Assembly (NCBI GenBank): GCA_964561215.1
Contig: CAZLOS010000010.1
Span: 8,954 to 72,953, forward strand
From: JAJFUV01 sp964561215
GTDB taxonomy: Bacteria > Acidobacteriota > Terriglobia > Bryobacterales > Bryobacteraceae
Direction: 5' to 3'
Length of the DNA stretch: 64,000 nucleotides
The notes under the pieces were generated by a model. It was not told the DNA's origin. It saw nothing but the letters and a program-made list of their open reading frames with translations, and did no database searches. Positions 50,601-58,264 of this stretch are shown here, in pieces. The translations under genes were made by a program, and so were the position numbers. Numbering within the stretch: the stretch's first letter is position 1; each line of letters opens with the position of its first letter.

Positions 50601-51462
50601 AACTTATTCGTTGGTCTCGGGGACAACTCAGATTTACAAGATCGACAACGCTGGAGTGTACGGCAAGGTGCTGCCTTATCTGGCATGGGCGGGTCCGAAC
50701 CTGCTGAAGGACATGAGCGGGCCGAACTCCGCGATTACGGACGCGGACACGTGGCGATTCTGTGTAGCACTGAAGGCCGGTGAATGCAGGTCTGGCAGCA
50801 ACGTAAACGACACGTTCGTGAATGTTCCCAAAGCGAGCATCTCGACAACCTGCGTGGTGAACCAGCACAGCAGGAACTACCCTTGCTTCACGAACGGGTA
50901 TTGGTTTGGGGCTTGGATCACGCAATCCGATATTTCGCGCGACGATGCGTCTTACGTGAACGGGCGGCGGTTGAGTATGGGATTCACGGGCCCGGGGCGG
51001 CAGTATCACTTCACCAATGCGCACGCGACACCGTCAGGCAAGTGGGCGTTCTTCGGTCCCGGCTGGATCGATGGAGTACGCCCGGAGGTGATGATGTTGA
51101 AGCTACCGCCGTGGCCGAACGCCCAGCAGGACGGAACACGCAGCGGGTTTGTTCCGGTACAGGTCGATTTGCAACCCAACGAACAGTACAGCAAAGCCAG
51201 AATCCGTTTCGGCTACGCTGAAAACGGGCCCGTGGACAGTCTCTTTTGCACCAGCCGTCAGGAAGCCTGCGTGACGGACAACCAACTGACGCCGTTCGCT
51301 TACGCACAGTCGGAAACACTGACTCCCGCAGAGTGCCAGGGCGGTTGCAGTATCTCGGTACCGGCCATTCCGGGTCGCATTCTCTACTATCGTGAGGAGC
51401 GGTTGACCAGCGACGGCGGCAGCGTGTTTCAGGGTCCGATCAAGGTTCGAGCGGTCCCATAG
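47647..51462 (+). CDS. Large secreted protein of unknown function with an N-terminal fibronectin-III-like domain
   Basis: 1271 aa from ATG 47647; GGGGTGAAG precedes it. Signal peptide MLLIWLCGSLAAAAWGQ. Residues about 22-130 look like a fibronectin type III domain (VVKVEGVSSTQAVLSYQAP to YSVECSSGTATGTFTT). A small beta segment near 340-420 reads GKVDVSGNVVTLTSTDATSQFF, then SGTKIYIQGSAPTCPGDLCTIAEV. The rest is long, aromatic-rich and beta-like, with about two dozen cysteines in probable pairs and Asp/Asn-rich loops (VNGRRLSMGFTGPGRQYHF). No enzyme motif is recognised. It could be an adhesin or surface component linked to the following polysaccharide genes. Confidence 0.72.
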   Translation: MLQRMLLIWLCGSLAAAAWGQPVVKVEGVSSTQAVLSYQAPDNAACTVRVSESDTLTPLVHDVDAALFSGSNQDLTRATTAVNGQYRTVTIGTRTSEKASNGWLYSRALQTFTQHYYSVECSSGTATGTFTTANIPLGNTFPEPPPFNADGFGNYAWPTIDWADPSKTYIDPMTGVLARMAYPVPAQQGNSRWGSDNVEYAFAHAIDSNGAWTNIDNLLNTSTSGPFATYSGSNHDPVFLAFPEIYGSTNASGWGSPVQLDDVRLKLYGSGSGSSTEDRTVLACLSSDSGQTCLSSELELVLPTGAGTVSAPSNYPHLQFSGWGLARYLRKPEIGTQAGKVDVSGNVVTLTSTDATSQFFSTGWSSGTKIYIQGSAPTCPGDLCTIAEVRSATQLTIQQTLGTLSGANYRGASFGVRIRKKSATGTVDLASSFAYAWSYGAAMPLNGVADFCSKLTTTVSYAADGITPITPVEGRMCVLRANSYFGTSMLVLLIESTGEVRTLSDFYFSTGAAGEWRSGSAQVPYGPFSPTDPLTVYTTFADNSGGCTGCTALYKVTYDAETGKFRNWTGSNYSYISRPSDYLKWVNLTPYAQNKGITQQIAAAIQTNPFYDSSMGTNADYAGIVGNYALFSLGFGGGQDAPCFVMRFSLTDGALAQIADTLGGSSPTGRWAGCHSIQTMGAGNWNMILASLLNKQNSSAAFGGPYEVRQVSEVYKAGGWSTNTAISTGDFNACTPGTPFEAEGAQGNNCLKIRITGEACSAYATSMEKQKYPCPWDANRSMPQALQPGDYLWVINPDRYFDGKNEKMRVISKTDIGSGAYELEVIRMATCRGVTYYDDDTKRTHANGWTFVMSGSGLCAGNGWWIDATDSSKRWYAEDSVLSGGHGTLGSGVTPDQFTMLVAGTASRYNLPLFEQFGRPPMYVQQHGFSQFGGLKRTSGMDVQSYLNKGQWVAPASEQVWALDLRHYNPSSGVGGESPSGIWNQTYSLVSGTTQIYKIDNAGVYGKVLPYLAWAGPNLLKDMSGPNSAITDADTWRFCVALKAGECRSGSNVNDTFVNVPKASISTTCVVNQHSRNYPCFTNGYWFGAWITQSDISRDDASYVNGRRLSMGFTGPGRQYHFTNAHATPSGKWAFFGPGWIDGVRPEVMMLKLPPWPNAQQDGTRSGFVPVQVDLQPNEQYSKARIRFGYAENGPVDSLFCTSRQEACVTDNQLTPFAYAQSETLTPAECQGGCSISVPAIPGRILYYREERLTSDGGSVFQGPIKVRAVP

Positions 51463-51600
51463 AAACAATCGTGTTCCATTCGCTAGGCCATCGGCGGACC
51501 AAAGGCGCCAGAGGGAGTGAGTGTATACTGGGTTCACTGAACGTGAAACCAAGGGACTCCACGAGTTGATTCTCGCGGAGGCTTGCGTGCACCAATACAT

Positions 51601-53025
51601 ATGGGGAGATTCCTCAATCTGGCGAAGGGAACGGAGGCGACTCCCGAGCGGCAGGAGGTGCTTGCAGGCGGGCAAGCGGTGACTGCCGAGCCGGGTTTAT
51701 CCTCAGCCGCGGAGAGAGCGCAAGTCGCCTCATTCGCAAGAGAGGAGCCGGCGTCCTTGTTGCATTGGGTGGGACTTTTGGCCCTCTGCCTTTATCTGCC
51801 GGTAGGGCTCATCACGGAATTGAGTTTGCGGTTGTTCGGCGGACATCTCTACTTGTCCATCGTAGCCATGTCCGTGATGCTGGTGGCGTTTCTGTTGAGC
51901 GGAGGATTCCTTCGCACGATCAACACCAGGGTGGGAAAACTCTGGTGGGCGCTTTTGGTGTGGATGATCGTCGCGGCGCCGTTCAGCTACTGGAAGAGTG
52001 GGACTCTGGCGATGCTGATCAACTACGTTCCCCGCGCGCATTTTCTGCTGTTCTTCGTGTGCGCGTTCGTGGTTAATCTCCGGCAAGTCCATTTTCTGAT
52101 GCGGTGTCAGGGAGCGCTGGGTTATCTGTACCTGATCTGGTGTTTCGCCTTCGGGAAGATCGATCCAGTAACGGGCCGGTTTGCGATTCCCGATAGCATG
52201 TTCCTGGCCAATGCGAATGATCTTGCGATCCAGTTGCTGGTCTCGTCGGGGGCATTCTTCTACCTGGCCTCTCAGAAGAGTCTGGTTTCCCGGATGTTCG
52301 GATTCGCCGGCTTGCCGGTGGCGCTGTATTACGTGCTAAGGACCGGATCCCGCGGAACTTTTCTGGCGGCCGTCGTGGTGTTTCTTCTGATCAGCTACTA
52401 TTCCCGGCCCGCGGTCCGGGGGATGCTGGCGGCCATTGCGGGTATCACGCTTGCGGTGGCGCTGCTGACGGTCCCGGGGCAAACCTTGCGCAGGCTGACG
52501 CTGATCTTTCTGGATCCTGGATCGGCCGCAGCCAGTGGCCGTGTCACCAGCGAGCAGGAGGCGTCATCGGTGGCGTCTCAGATGCAGCGATGGGCGTTGT
52601 TGAAGCTAAGCGTGTGGTATACCATCACCAATCCGGTATTCGGCGTTGGTCAGGGCCAGTTCATCAACAAGGTCGGAGGGGATGCAATCGCTGAAGGGGA
52701 GCGGTCGTCGTGGTTGGGTACGCACAATATGTACACGCAGATCTCCAGCGAGTGCGGGATCCCGGCGGCAGCCTTGTTCATCAGTGTGTTGTGGCTTTCG
52801 ATTCGCAGTATGATCCGCCTTCTCAGGCTGTCGCGGACGCGTGTGAGTACGGGCCCATGCGAGAGCGTGGCGTTCTCTTTGCTTGCTATGCTCGTGGGTT
52901 TTGCTGTGAGCGGGATGTTCCACCACCTGGCTTACTCACCGTTTCTACCACTGTTGGCCGGTCAAGCGGCGGCGCTGGAGATGGTTGCCGGCCCGTATTC
53001 GCAGGAGCGGCAGATCGCCTCGTAA
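51601..53025 (+). CDS. O-antigen-ligase-like membrane protein (Wzy_C family)
   Basis: 474 aa with about ten membrane helices. The two functional regions of the family are visible: RTGSRGTFLAAVVVFLL (conserved Arg/Ser before a helix) and, after a long periplasmic loop, GTHNMYTQISSECGIPAAALFI with the conserved His. It would join or polymerise polysaccharide on the periplasmic side. ATG 51601 was chosen; TTG 51583 is only two bases from GGAGG and would add six residues. The promoter candidate is TATACT at 51526-51531 in the preceding 138-base gap, which is otherwise empty. Confidence 0.8.
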   Translation: MGRFLNLAKGTEATPERQEVLAGGQAVTAEPGLSSAAERAQVASFAREEPASLLHWVGLLALCLYLPVGLITELSLRLFGGHLYLSIVAMSVMLVAFLLSGGFLRTINTRVGKLWWALLVWMIVAAPFSYWKSGTLAMLINYVPRAHFLLFFVCAFVVNLRQVHFLMRCQGALGYLYLIWCFAFGKIDPVTGRFAIPDSMFLANANDLAIQLLVSSGAFFYLASQKSLVSRMFGFAGLPVALYYVLRTGSRGTFLAAVVVFLLISYYSRPAVRGMLAAIAGITLAVALLTVPGQTLRRLTLIFLDPGSAAASGRVTSEQEASSVASQMQRWALLKLSVWYTITNPVFGVGQGQFINKVGGDAIAEGERSSWLGTHNMYTQISSECGIPAAALFISVLWLSIRSMIRLLRLSRTRVSTGPCESVAFSLLAMLVGFAVSGMFHHLAYSPFLPLLAGQAAALEMVAGPYSQERQIAS

Positions 53026-53031
53026 CGTGAC

Positions 53032-54555
53032 CTACGGGTGGTGCAGGTCCCACAAGCCGCATGAAGCAGCCTCGCCAAGCAGCGTGGCGCGCGCGGAAAC
53101 GAAGCCACGAGAGCCAGCGTCCAGGTTGCATCCCCACAGATAGTCAAAGTGGCGGAGCCGTTGAGCTAGCATTTGCGGATCGAACCGTGTCGGGGACTCC
53201 TCGTCCACCCACTGCTCGGGGTGACGGTGGATCAGCGGTTCGACGCCCCTGGCGGCGAAGAAATTGCCAGGTACGGATTGACGCTCGATGACGGCGTAGG
53301 AAGCTGTGTGCAGCATGGCCCGGGACCGCTTCGCCTCTCGCCGGCCGGCCGGCATCGGGGACAGAACGTAGATTCGGCTTTGCGGCCGCACCCTTTGAAG
53401 CACACGCACCATTGCGGCTGTTTCGTGGCCCAGCGTGTTCCATTGCCAAGCGGTGGCGCCCCAACGTGCCAGGGCGCAGGTTAGTACGACGAAGAAGACG
53501 CCGCGCGCACACGATGTTGGCAACGTGATCGTCACGGCAAGCAGCCCGAGCAAAAACGCCGGAGCGACGAAGCGGCTGTCGGCCGAGCCGATGCGCCCTT
53601 CCGAGAAGTGCTTCGGGACGGCGAAATACAGCAAAAGGAGAATGGCTGCCAGCCAGAGGACCGGTTGGTTCCAGGACGCGTGGCCTCGCCGCCAAACCAG
53701 CACGGCTACCGAAGCCAGCGCTAACAGGAGCAGTACGTCGACGCTATACTCGTAACCGGTAAACAGCGCGCCGACCCCGAAGACTTTCTCAGACGCCGTC
53801 GGCCACTCCGGATGATGGAGCTGGACCCGGTTGGTCCAAGGGTATAGATACAGCAGCACGGATGGTGCAAGGATCAGCAACGGAAGCACCTCGCGCCACA
53901 TCACACGACGCCGCTGCAAGCAATCCCACACCAGAAGCCAACCGGCGCCCATCCCCAGAAACACGAACGCGGACAGATGCGCCAGGTAAGCGGCGACCGC
54001 CAAGCACGCTACCAGCCAGCCTCGCGCAACGGTCCAATCGGAACGAAACCGCATCCACAACGCCAGGGAGACCAGAAATAATCCCAGGGCCAGGGAGTAA
54101 TTCACGAAGCCGTACAAGAAGTTGGAATGATACGCCAGCAGAGCGCACAGCGGCGCCGTCCAACTGGGCCGGCCGTGGATGCTTGCAGCCAACAGATGAC
54201 ATCCCCATCCGAACAGGAGCACGATCAGACTCAAGAAAACCTTACCCGCGATGACCGGCGTCCACCAAACGAGCAGAAGTGGAAGGAGCAGATCGCAGCC
54301 CGTATTCGGAAGCGGTTCGAGCACCATGGTGAAGACCTGCTGGAAGAACGGCACCTGGGCGTAGTTTTTCAGAACATAGGCACGCGCCAGATGGCTCGGA
54401 TAATCCACGAGCGTGTTGTACGGGGCGATCCACAACGGAGCCACCATCAGAAGGAGAACCGTAATCAGCAGGAGACGGTACAGTGGGCGATCGCCTGGGC
54501 TGACCAGAGAGCAGGATTCACGCGCATCATCTCGAGCGGTTGCATCCGACGGCAT
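53032..54555 (-). CDS. Multi-membrane GT-C-type glycosyltransferase-like protein
   Basis: 507 aa with about eleven hydrophobic helices. A first-loop acidic motif, YNTLVDYPSHLARAYVL, stands where GT-C enzymes hold their catalytic Asp. The C-terminal 110 residues are soluble (RVRPQSRIYVLSPMP to DYLWGCNLDAG). It probably transfers a sugar from a polyprenyl phosphate donor; the acceptor is unknown. It converges with the ligase-like gene (6-base gap) and begins 5 bases after the end of the next GT-C-type gene on the same strand. Confidence 0.7.
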   Translation of the reverse strand: MPSDATARDDARESCSLVSPGDRPLYRLLLITVLLLMVAPLWIAPYNTLVDYPSHLARAYVLKNYAQVPFFQQVFTMVLEPLPNTGCDLLLPLLLVWWTPVIAGKVFLSLIVLLFGWGCHLLAASIHGRPSWTAPLCALLAYHSNFLYGFVNYSLALGLFLVSLALWMRFRSDWTVARGWLVACLAVAAYLAHLSAFVFLGMGAGWLLVWDCLQRRRVMWREVLPLLILAPSVLLYLYPWTNRVQLHHPEWPTASEKVFGVGALFTGYEYSVDVLLLLALASVAVLVWRRGHASWNQPVLWLAAILLLLYFAVPKHFSEGRIGSADSRFVAPAFLLGLLAVTITLPTSCARGVFFVVLTCALARWGATAWQWNTLGHETAAMVRVLQRVRPQSRIYVLSPMPAGRREAKRSRAMLHTASYAVIERQSVPGNFFAARGVEPLIHRHPEQWVDEESPTRFDPQMLAQRLRHFDYLWGCNLDAGSRGFVSARATLLGEAASCGLWDLHHP

Positions 54556-54560
54556 AGACC

Positions 54561-56090
54561 TCAGTATGACATCCGAGCGGCGGCGAATTCCGGACTGAAA
54601 AGTACTTTGTACTCACCCGCTTCGTACATCAGCCGATATTCGGCCAAGCGGCGCTCGATCAAGGCGTAAGCCTGGGGGCGCCGCTCGGCGATGGTTTGCT
54701 GACCGCCGCGCACAAACGGATCGGAAACGATCACATCGGGCCGCTTGCCCGTGAGAACGCCGACGTAATGATCATCCACCAGGCGCGAATCAAAGCGCAT
54801 CGGATACAAGAGGGAAGAACTGGCATAAATCGTGCGCGCCGACGAAGCGTGACGCTGCAAGAAGCGCACGGCGTCCCGTTGGGTCTGAACGTCGCTCTTC
54901 CCCAGCGCGGCCCACGCCATCCCGCCCACCTGCAGCAGCGCCGATAACGCCAGCCAGGCGGCCAGCCAGGGCCTGGCGCCGCGAAAATCACGCCACACGT
55001 AAACGGAGGCAACCGCCAGCAGCATGATGTAAACGGGCAGGATGTGCACCAGGTACATGGCCAGCTTCTGATTGAACACGCACTGAATTCCGAAGCACGC
55101 AGCCCACAGCAACAGCAGCAGACGAACGCCGGTTTTGGCTCGCAGCGCCCCGCAGCAAGCGGCGGCCGCGAGCGTGGCCAGATAGGACAGCAACGCCACG
55201 GATTTCAAGCGCGGCAACCATTGAGACGACTGCAGGCCGTAGGCGTGGCCATAACGTTCGATCATCTCGCCGGCGATCCAACGCAACGGATTCCAGCTGC
55301 CGGCGAAGCGGCTGTTGTTGAGAGCATTGGTCGCCATCTGTCCGCGGAAGGACGCGAAATCCTGCGCGATGTAGACGAACCAGGGCAAAGCCGCGACCAG
55401 GTAAGCCGCCCCCACCGCTGCGAGCATGCGCCAACGCAGCCGCGAGCGATCGTAATGCAGAACCAGAATGACCAGGGCGGCCAGGTGCAGGACTCCGTTT
55501 GGGTGAGACAGCCCGCTCAACGCAATCCAGAAATTCGACCACGCCAGCGCCCACGTCAAGTTGCGCTCGCGCGCGTTCAAGTAAGCGATGAGCCCGCCCA
55601 GCCCGCAGGACAAGCAAAGCAAATCCGGCCGCGCCCAGTTCGATGTGAACAGAAACACATATTCGAGCGGCAGCAGCGTGGCCGCGAGGAGCGCCGCGGC
55701 ACGGTCCGCGGTCAGAAGGACGGCCAGGCGGTAGACCTGCCATGCCACCAGGGGAACCAGCAGAATCGTGAGCAATCGAATAGACAGCAGCGTGGCGGGA
55801 AACACCAGCAACCAGCCTGCTTGCAGCAGGGGATACAGCGGCATGATCCAATAAGTGCGTTGATGGATGCCCGGCAGACGCGCCACGACGGGGTCGACAA
55901 CAGTCATGCCGAGAAAGCCATGATGGGCGAGGTTATAAGCCGACGAGGAGAAGTCGCCTTCATCGGGCTGGCCGACCCGATAATTGGCGGCGATCAGAAG
56001 CGCTGCCAGAGCTATCCCTACAGCGGCGACGGGCATGGCTCGCAGCCATACCTGGCGCGCGGCCTGCAGCGATTGGTTTGAGCGAGTCAT
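54561..56090 (-). CDS. Glycosyltransferase family 39-like membrane protein
   Basis: 509 aa from ATG 56090. First periplasmic loop has YRVGQPDEGDFSSSAYNL, with the Asp-Glu expected of GT39/PMT-type enzymes, followed by about ten helices and a soluble end (QTQRDAVRFLQRHASSARTIYASSSLLYP). NNSRFAGSWNPLRW resembles the PMT loop. It probably adds a sugar to a lipid-linked or protein acceptor on the outer face of the inner membrane. An upstream in-frame start at 56285 would add 65 low-character residues. Confidence 0.78.
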   Translation of the reverse strand: MTRSNQSLQAARQVWLRAMPVAAVGIALAALLIAANYRVGQPDEGDFSSSAYNLAHHGFLGMTVVDPVVARLPGIHQRTYWIMPLYPLLQAGWLLVFPATLLSIRLLTILLVPLVAWQVYRLAVLLTADRAAALLAATLLPLEYVFLFTSNWARPDLLCLSCGLGGLIAYLNARERNLTWALAWSNFWIALSGLSHPNGVLHLAALVILVLHYDRSRLRWRMLAAVGAAYLVAALPWFVYIAQDFASFRGQMATNALNNSRFAGSWNPLRWIAGEMIERYGHAYGLQSSQWLPRLKSVALLSYLATLAAAACCGALRAKTGVRLLLLLWAACFGIQCVFNQKLAMYLVHILPVYIMLLAVASVYVWRDFRGARPWLAAWLALSALLQVGGMAWAALGKSDVQTQRDAVRFLQRHASSARTIYASSSLLYPMRFDSRLVDDHYVGVLTGKRPDVIVSDPFVRGGQQTIAERRPQAYALIERRLAEYRLMYEAGEYKVLFSPEFAAARMSY

Positions 56091-56192
56091 GGTGCGTGGC
56101 GGCGCCAGAGTCCCAGTATAGCCGCGGGACTTCGGAAAACGCTCATGCCCCGTTTCGCTTAACAGAGAAGGGGCGACGGCGGGGCCGGCGTT

Positions 56193-56230
56193 ATGGTGTT
56201 GACAGATTTCGAGCGGTTTCCGGAGCGGCG
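56193..56230 (+). pseudogene. Fragment of a glycosyltransferase 5' end, inverted relative to the gene at 57234
   Basis: The plus strand reads ATG, then codons for MVLTDFERFPE. This matches the start of the opposite-strand glycosyltransferase at 57234 (VRILTNFERFPE). At DNA level 15 bases are identical (TTTCGAGCGGTTTCC, 56207-56221 against 57217-57203 reversed), with further similarity on both sides. After about 12 codons the similarity is lost. It is probably the remnant of a second glycosyltransferase gene, lost by rearrangement. Confidence 0.5.
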
Positions 56231-56256
56231 ATCCCCAAAACCAGGCAAAGGTCCGT

Positions 56257-57234
56257 TCATGCGCTTTCTTTCGTCTCCCAACCATCCAACTCCGCCAGTA
56301 TGCGTTGATAGAGTTCCTGTTCGCCGCCCAGCGCGAGTGCGTAATGATAGCCTCGTTCCGCCGTGGTGCGCCGCAACGCGTCGTCCTCCCAAGCGCGGCG
56401 GATCATCGCGGCCAGCGCTTGCGGGTCTTCGCGCGGCGCCAGAAGCGCCTGATCCTCCAAGACGTCGGAGGCGCCCGGGCCTTCGGAGAGAATCACGCAC
56501 TTACCCATGAGCATCGCGTTCAGATAGGTCCCCAAGCCGGAAGCGCAGATACTGTCTTTGAGCACCGGCAACACCACCAGCCGCGCTTCCCGCATCAAAG
56601 CGATCATGGCCTCGGGGCTGCCGTCATCCTCGATCACCCGCACCTGAGGAGGCAGTTGTTCGACGGGCCGGCTGAACCGCGATTGATGCGTCCGCAAGTC
56701 GTCGAAATTCGGGCGCGGGATGGCCGCGGGATAGGGCAGCGCGGCGATGGCGTCGAAGAAGGTGTCGTAGTCCCGCATGGAGCGCCCCATGCAAAGGACG
56801 TACTCGCCCTCAGCATCGGGTTCCACCTGATAACGAAAACGAATGTTCGGTTTGAAGGGCACGTAGCGGCTCCGGTTCCCACCGATGCCGTAGTACCGCT
56901 GGTAGCCGTTCAGGTCCTTGAAGTAGTGCAGGAAGAGATCGACGCGAGCCAGCAGGAGCTTCTTTAGCCGGACGAGCAGACGGTCGGCCAGCGTTCGCGG
57001 TTCCCGCAGCACCAGATCCACCGCTACCATTGGTCTACGCTTCCAGGGGGCCAGCCAGAACAGAGCCTGCAAATGAAGCGTCAGCCGGACGTCGCAGTTC
57101 ACGATCACGATATCGCAATCGTCAAGCCGGCGTGCAAACTGGCTGAAGCCGGACGCAATGCGGGCAGTGCCAGCGCGCCCGGGAGCGGTCTCCCAGTTCT
57201 CTGGAAACCGCTCGAAATTGGTCAGGATTCGCAC
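56257..57234 (-). CDS. Glycosyltransferase, GT4-like
   Basis: 325 aa cytosolic sugar transferase of the GT-B fold. Opening ILTNFERFPENWE, then VNCDVRLTLHLQALFW, DLFLHYFKDLNGYQRYYG, YVLCMGRSMRDYDTFFDAIAALPYPA (start of the C-terminal domain) and VVLPVLKDSICASGLGTYLNAMLMGKCVILSEGPGASDVL, the donor-binding region with Glu at the end. GTG 57234 was chosen because the inverted fragment at 56193 begins at the same place; TTG 57291 would add 19 residues. It belongs to the polysaccharide gene group that runs leftward. Sugar donor and acceptor are unknown. Confidence 0.8.
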   Translation of the reverse strand: MRILTNFERFPENWETAPGRAGTARIASGFSQFARRLDDCDIVIVNCDVRLTLHLQALFWLAPWKRRPMVAVDLVLREPRTLADRLLVRLKKLLLARVDLFLHYFKDLNGYQRYYGIGGNRSRYVPFKPNIRFRYQVEPDAEGEYVLCMGRSMRDYDTFFDAIAALPYPAAIPRPNFDDLRTHQSRFSRPVEQLPPQVRVIEDDGSPEAMIALMREARLVVLPVLKDSICASGLGTYLNAMLMGKCVILSEGPGASDVLEDQALLAPREDPQALAAMIRRAWEDDALRRTTAERGYHYALALGGEQELYQRILAELDGWETKESA

Positions 57235-57461
57235 AATGCCAGGCACGCGGACGGGCTCATACGATCTGGTAAAGGAACCACACCCGATCAAGAAGCCTTC
57301 GGAACCTCAGTATACTAAGCCAGCCTATGCAGGAGCTTGATGAGTGTCAACTTCGGGCCAACTTCAAGTCGCAACCGGTCGTAACCGGGGGATTGCCAGA
57401 GGCGTCCTAAAACTGGTAGATTATGGGAGAGGAATACTGTACCCCGGCTTCCGGTCTACTG

Positions 57462-58187
57462 ATGGCGTCCATGCGCGCACTGAGAGTATCGTCGCTTTTG
57501 GCGTTTGCGTCCCTGCTGGTGGGCGCATCCCCGGACCCCAGTCCAGGCGCGGACGTTCTGGAGCGTTACCTGGCTGCGTCTCAAGCGCAGCAAGCCCAGA
57601 TGCGCGGTCTTTCCATGCAGGTCGACATCGATGCCAGCATGCCTAAGTTGAAGAAAGCAGGCAAGCTGCAGGCCCTGCGCAATATTTCCAAGCTGGGTCA
57701 GATCACATACAATGCGCTGAGTTTTGTCGGCGACAAGACGATCCGCAACGATGTGATTGCCCGGTTTCTCACGGCCGAGACCCGTGCCACCACTTCGGAA
57801 GAATTGAACATCGGCATCACGCCCGCCAACTACAAATTCAAGTACAAGGGCGTGGTCGAGCGGGATGGCCGTTCCATGCACGTCTTCCAGCTCTCTCCCC
57901 GCAAGAAGAAAGTAGGACTTTTCAAGGGTGAGCTTTGGGTGGACGCGGCTACCTATATGCCGTTGCGCGAGTCCGGCAGGATGGTCAAGAACCCGTCTCT
58001 TTTCTTGAAGCGGGTGGATTTCATCCGGGACTACGATATCCGCGACGGTATCGCATTCCCTCGCCACATGGAGAGCACGATTCAGACCCGGCTGGTGGGC
58101 ATGGCCACGCTCAACATCAACTATGGCGGCTTCTCCAAGCCGGAAATCACCCACGCCGCCGCCACTCAGCCGACCGAGTCCCAGTAG
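57462..58187 (+). CDS. Secreted protein resembling outer-membrane lipoprotein-sorting-like proteins
   Basis: 241 aa from ATG 57462 (also ATG 57471 and a longer frame from 57423). Signal peptide ALRVSSLLAFASLLVGASP. A LolA-like beta layout is suggested by YKFKYKGVVERDGRSMHVFQLSP, LFKGELWVDAATYMPLRESGRMVKN and YDIRDGIAFPRHMESTIQTRLVGMATLNINYGGF. It is 77 bases ahead of the hopanoid genes and may carry or bind lipid, but that is inference. Confidence 0.7.
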   Translation: MASMRALRVSSLLAFASLLVGASPDPSPGADVLERYLAASQAQQAQMRGLSMQVDIDASMPKLKKAGKLQALRNISKLGQITYNALSFVGDKTIRNDVIARFLTAETRATTSEELNIGITPANYKFKYKGVVERDGRSMHVFQLSPRKKKVGLFKGELWVDAATYMPLRESGRMVKNPSLFLKRVDFIRDYDIRDGIAFPRHMESTIQTRLVGMATLNINYGGFSKPEITHAAATQPTESQ

Positions 58188-58264
58188 GGGGGCCGGTTAT
58201 CTGCGATTCCGTGCACTATGGTTGTTCGGGCAGGGCTGTGCGAAGTAAGCTCTAAATAGAACCC

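Noticed and set aside
56091..56285. N-terminal extension of the GT39-like protein to 56285
   Set aside because: The added 65 residues have no membrane or family character and overlap the inverted glycosyltransferase fragment; ATG 56090 is better.
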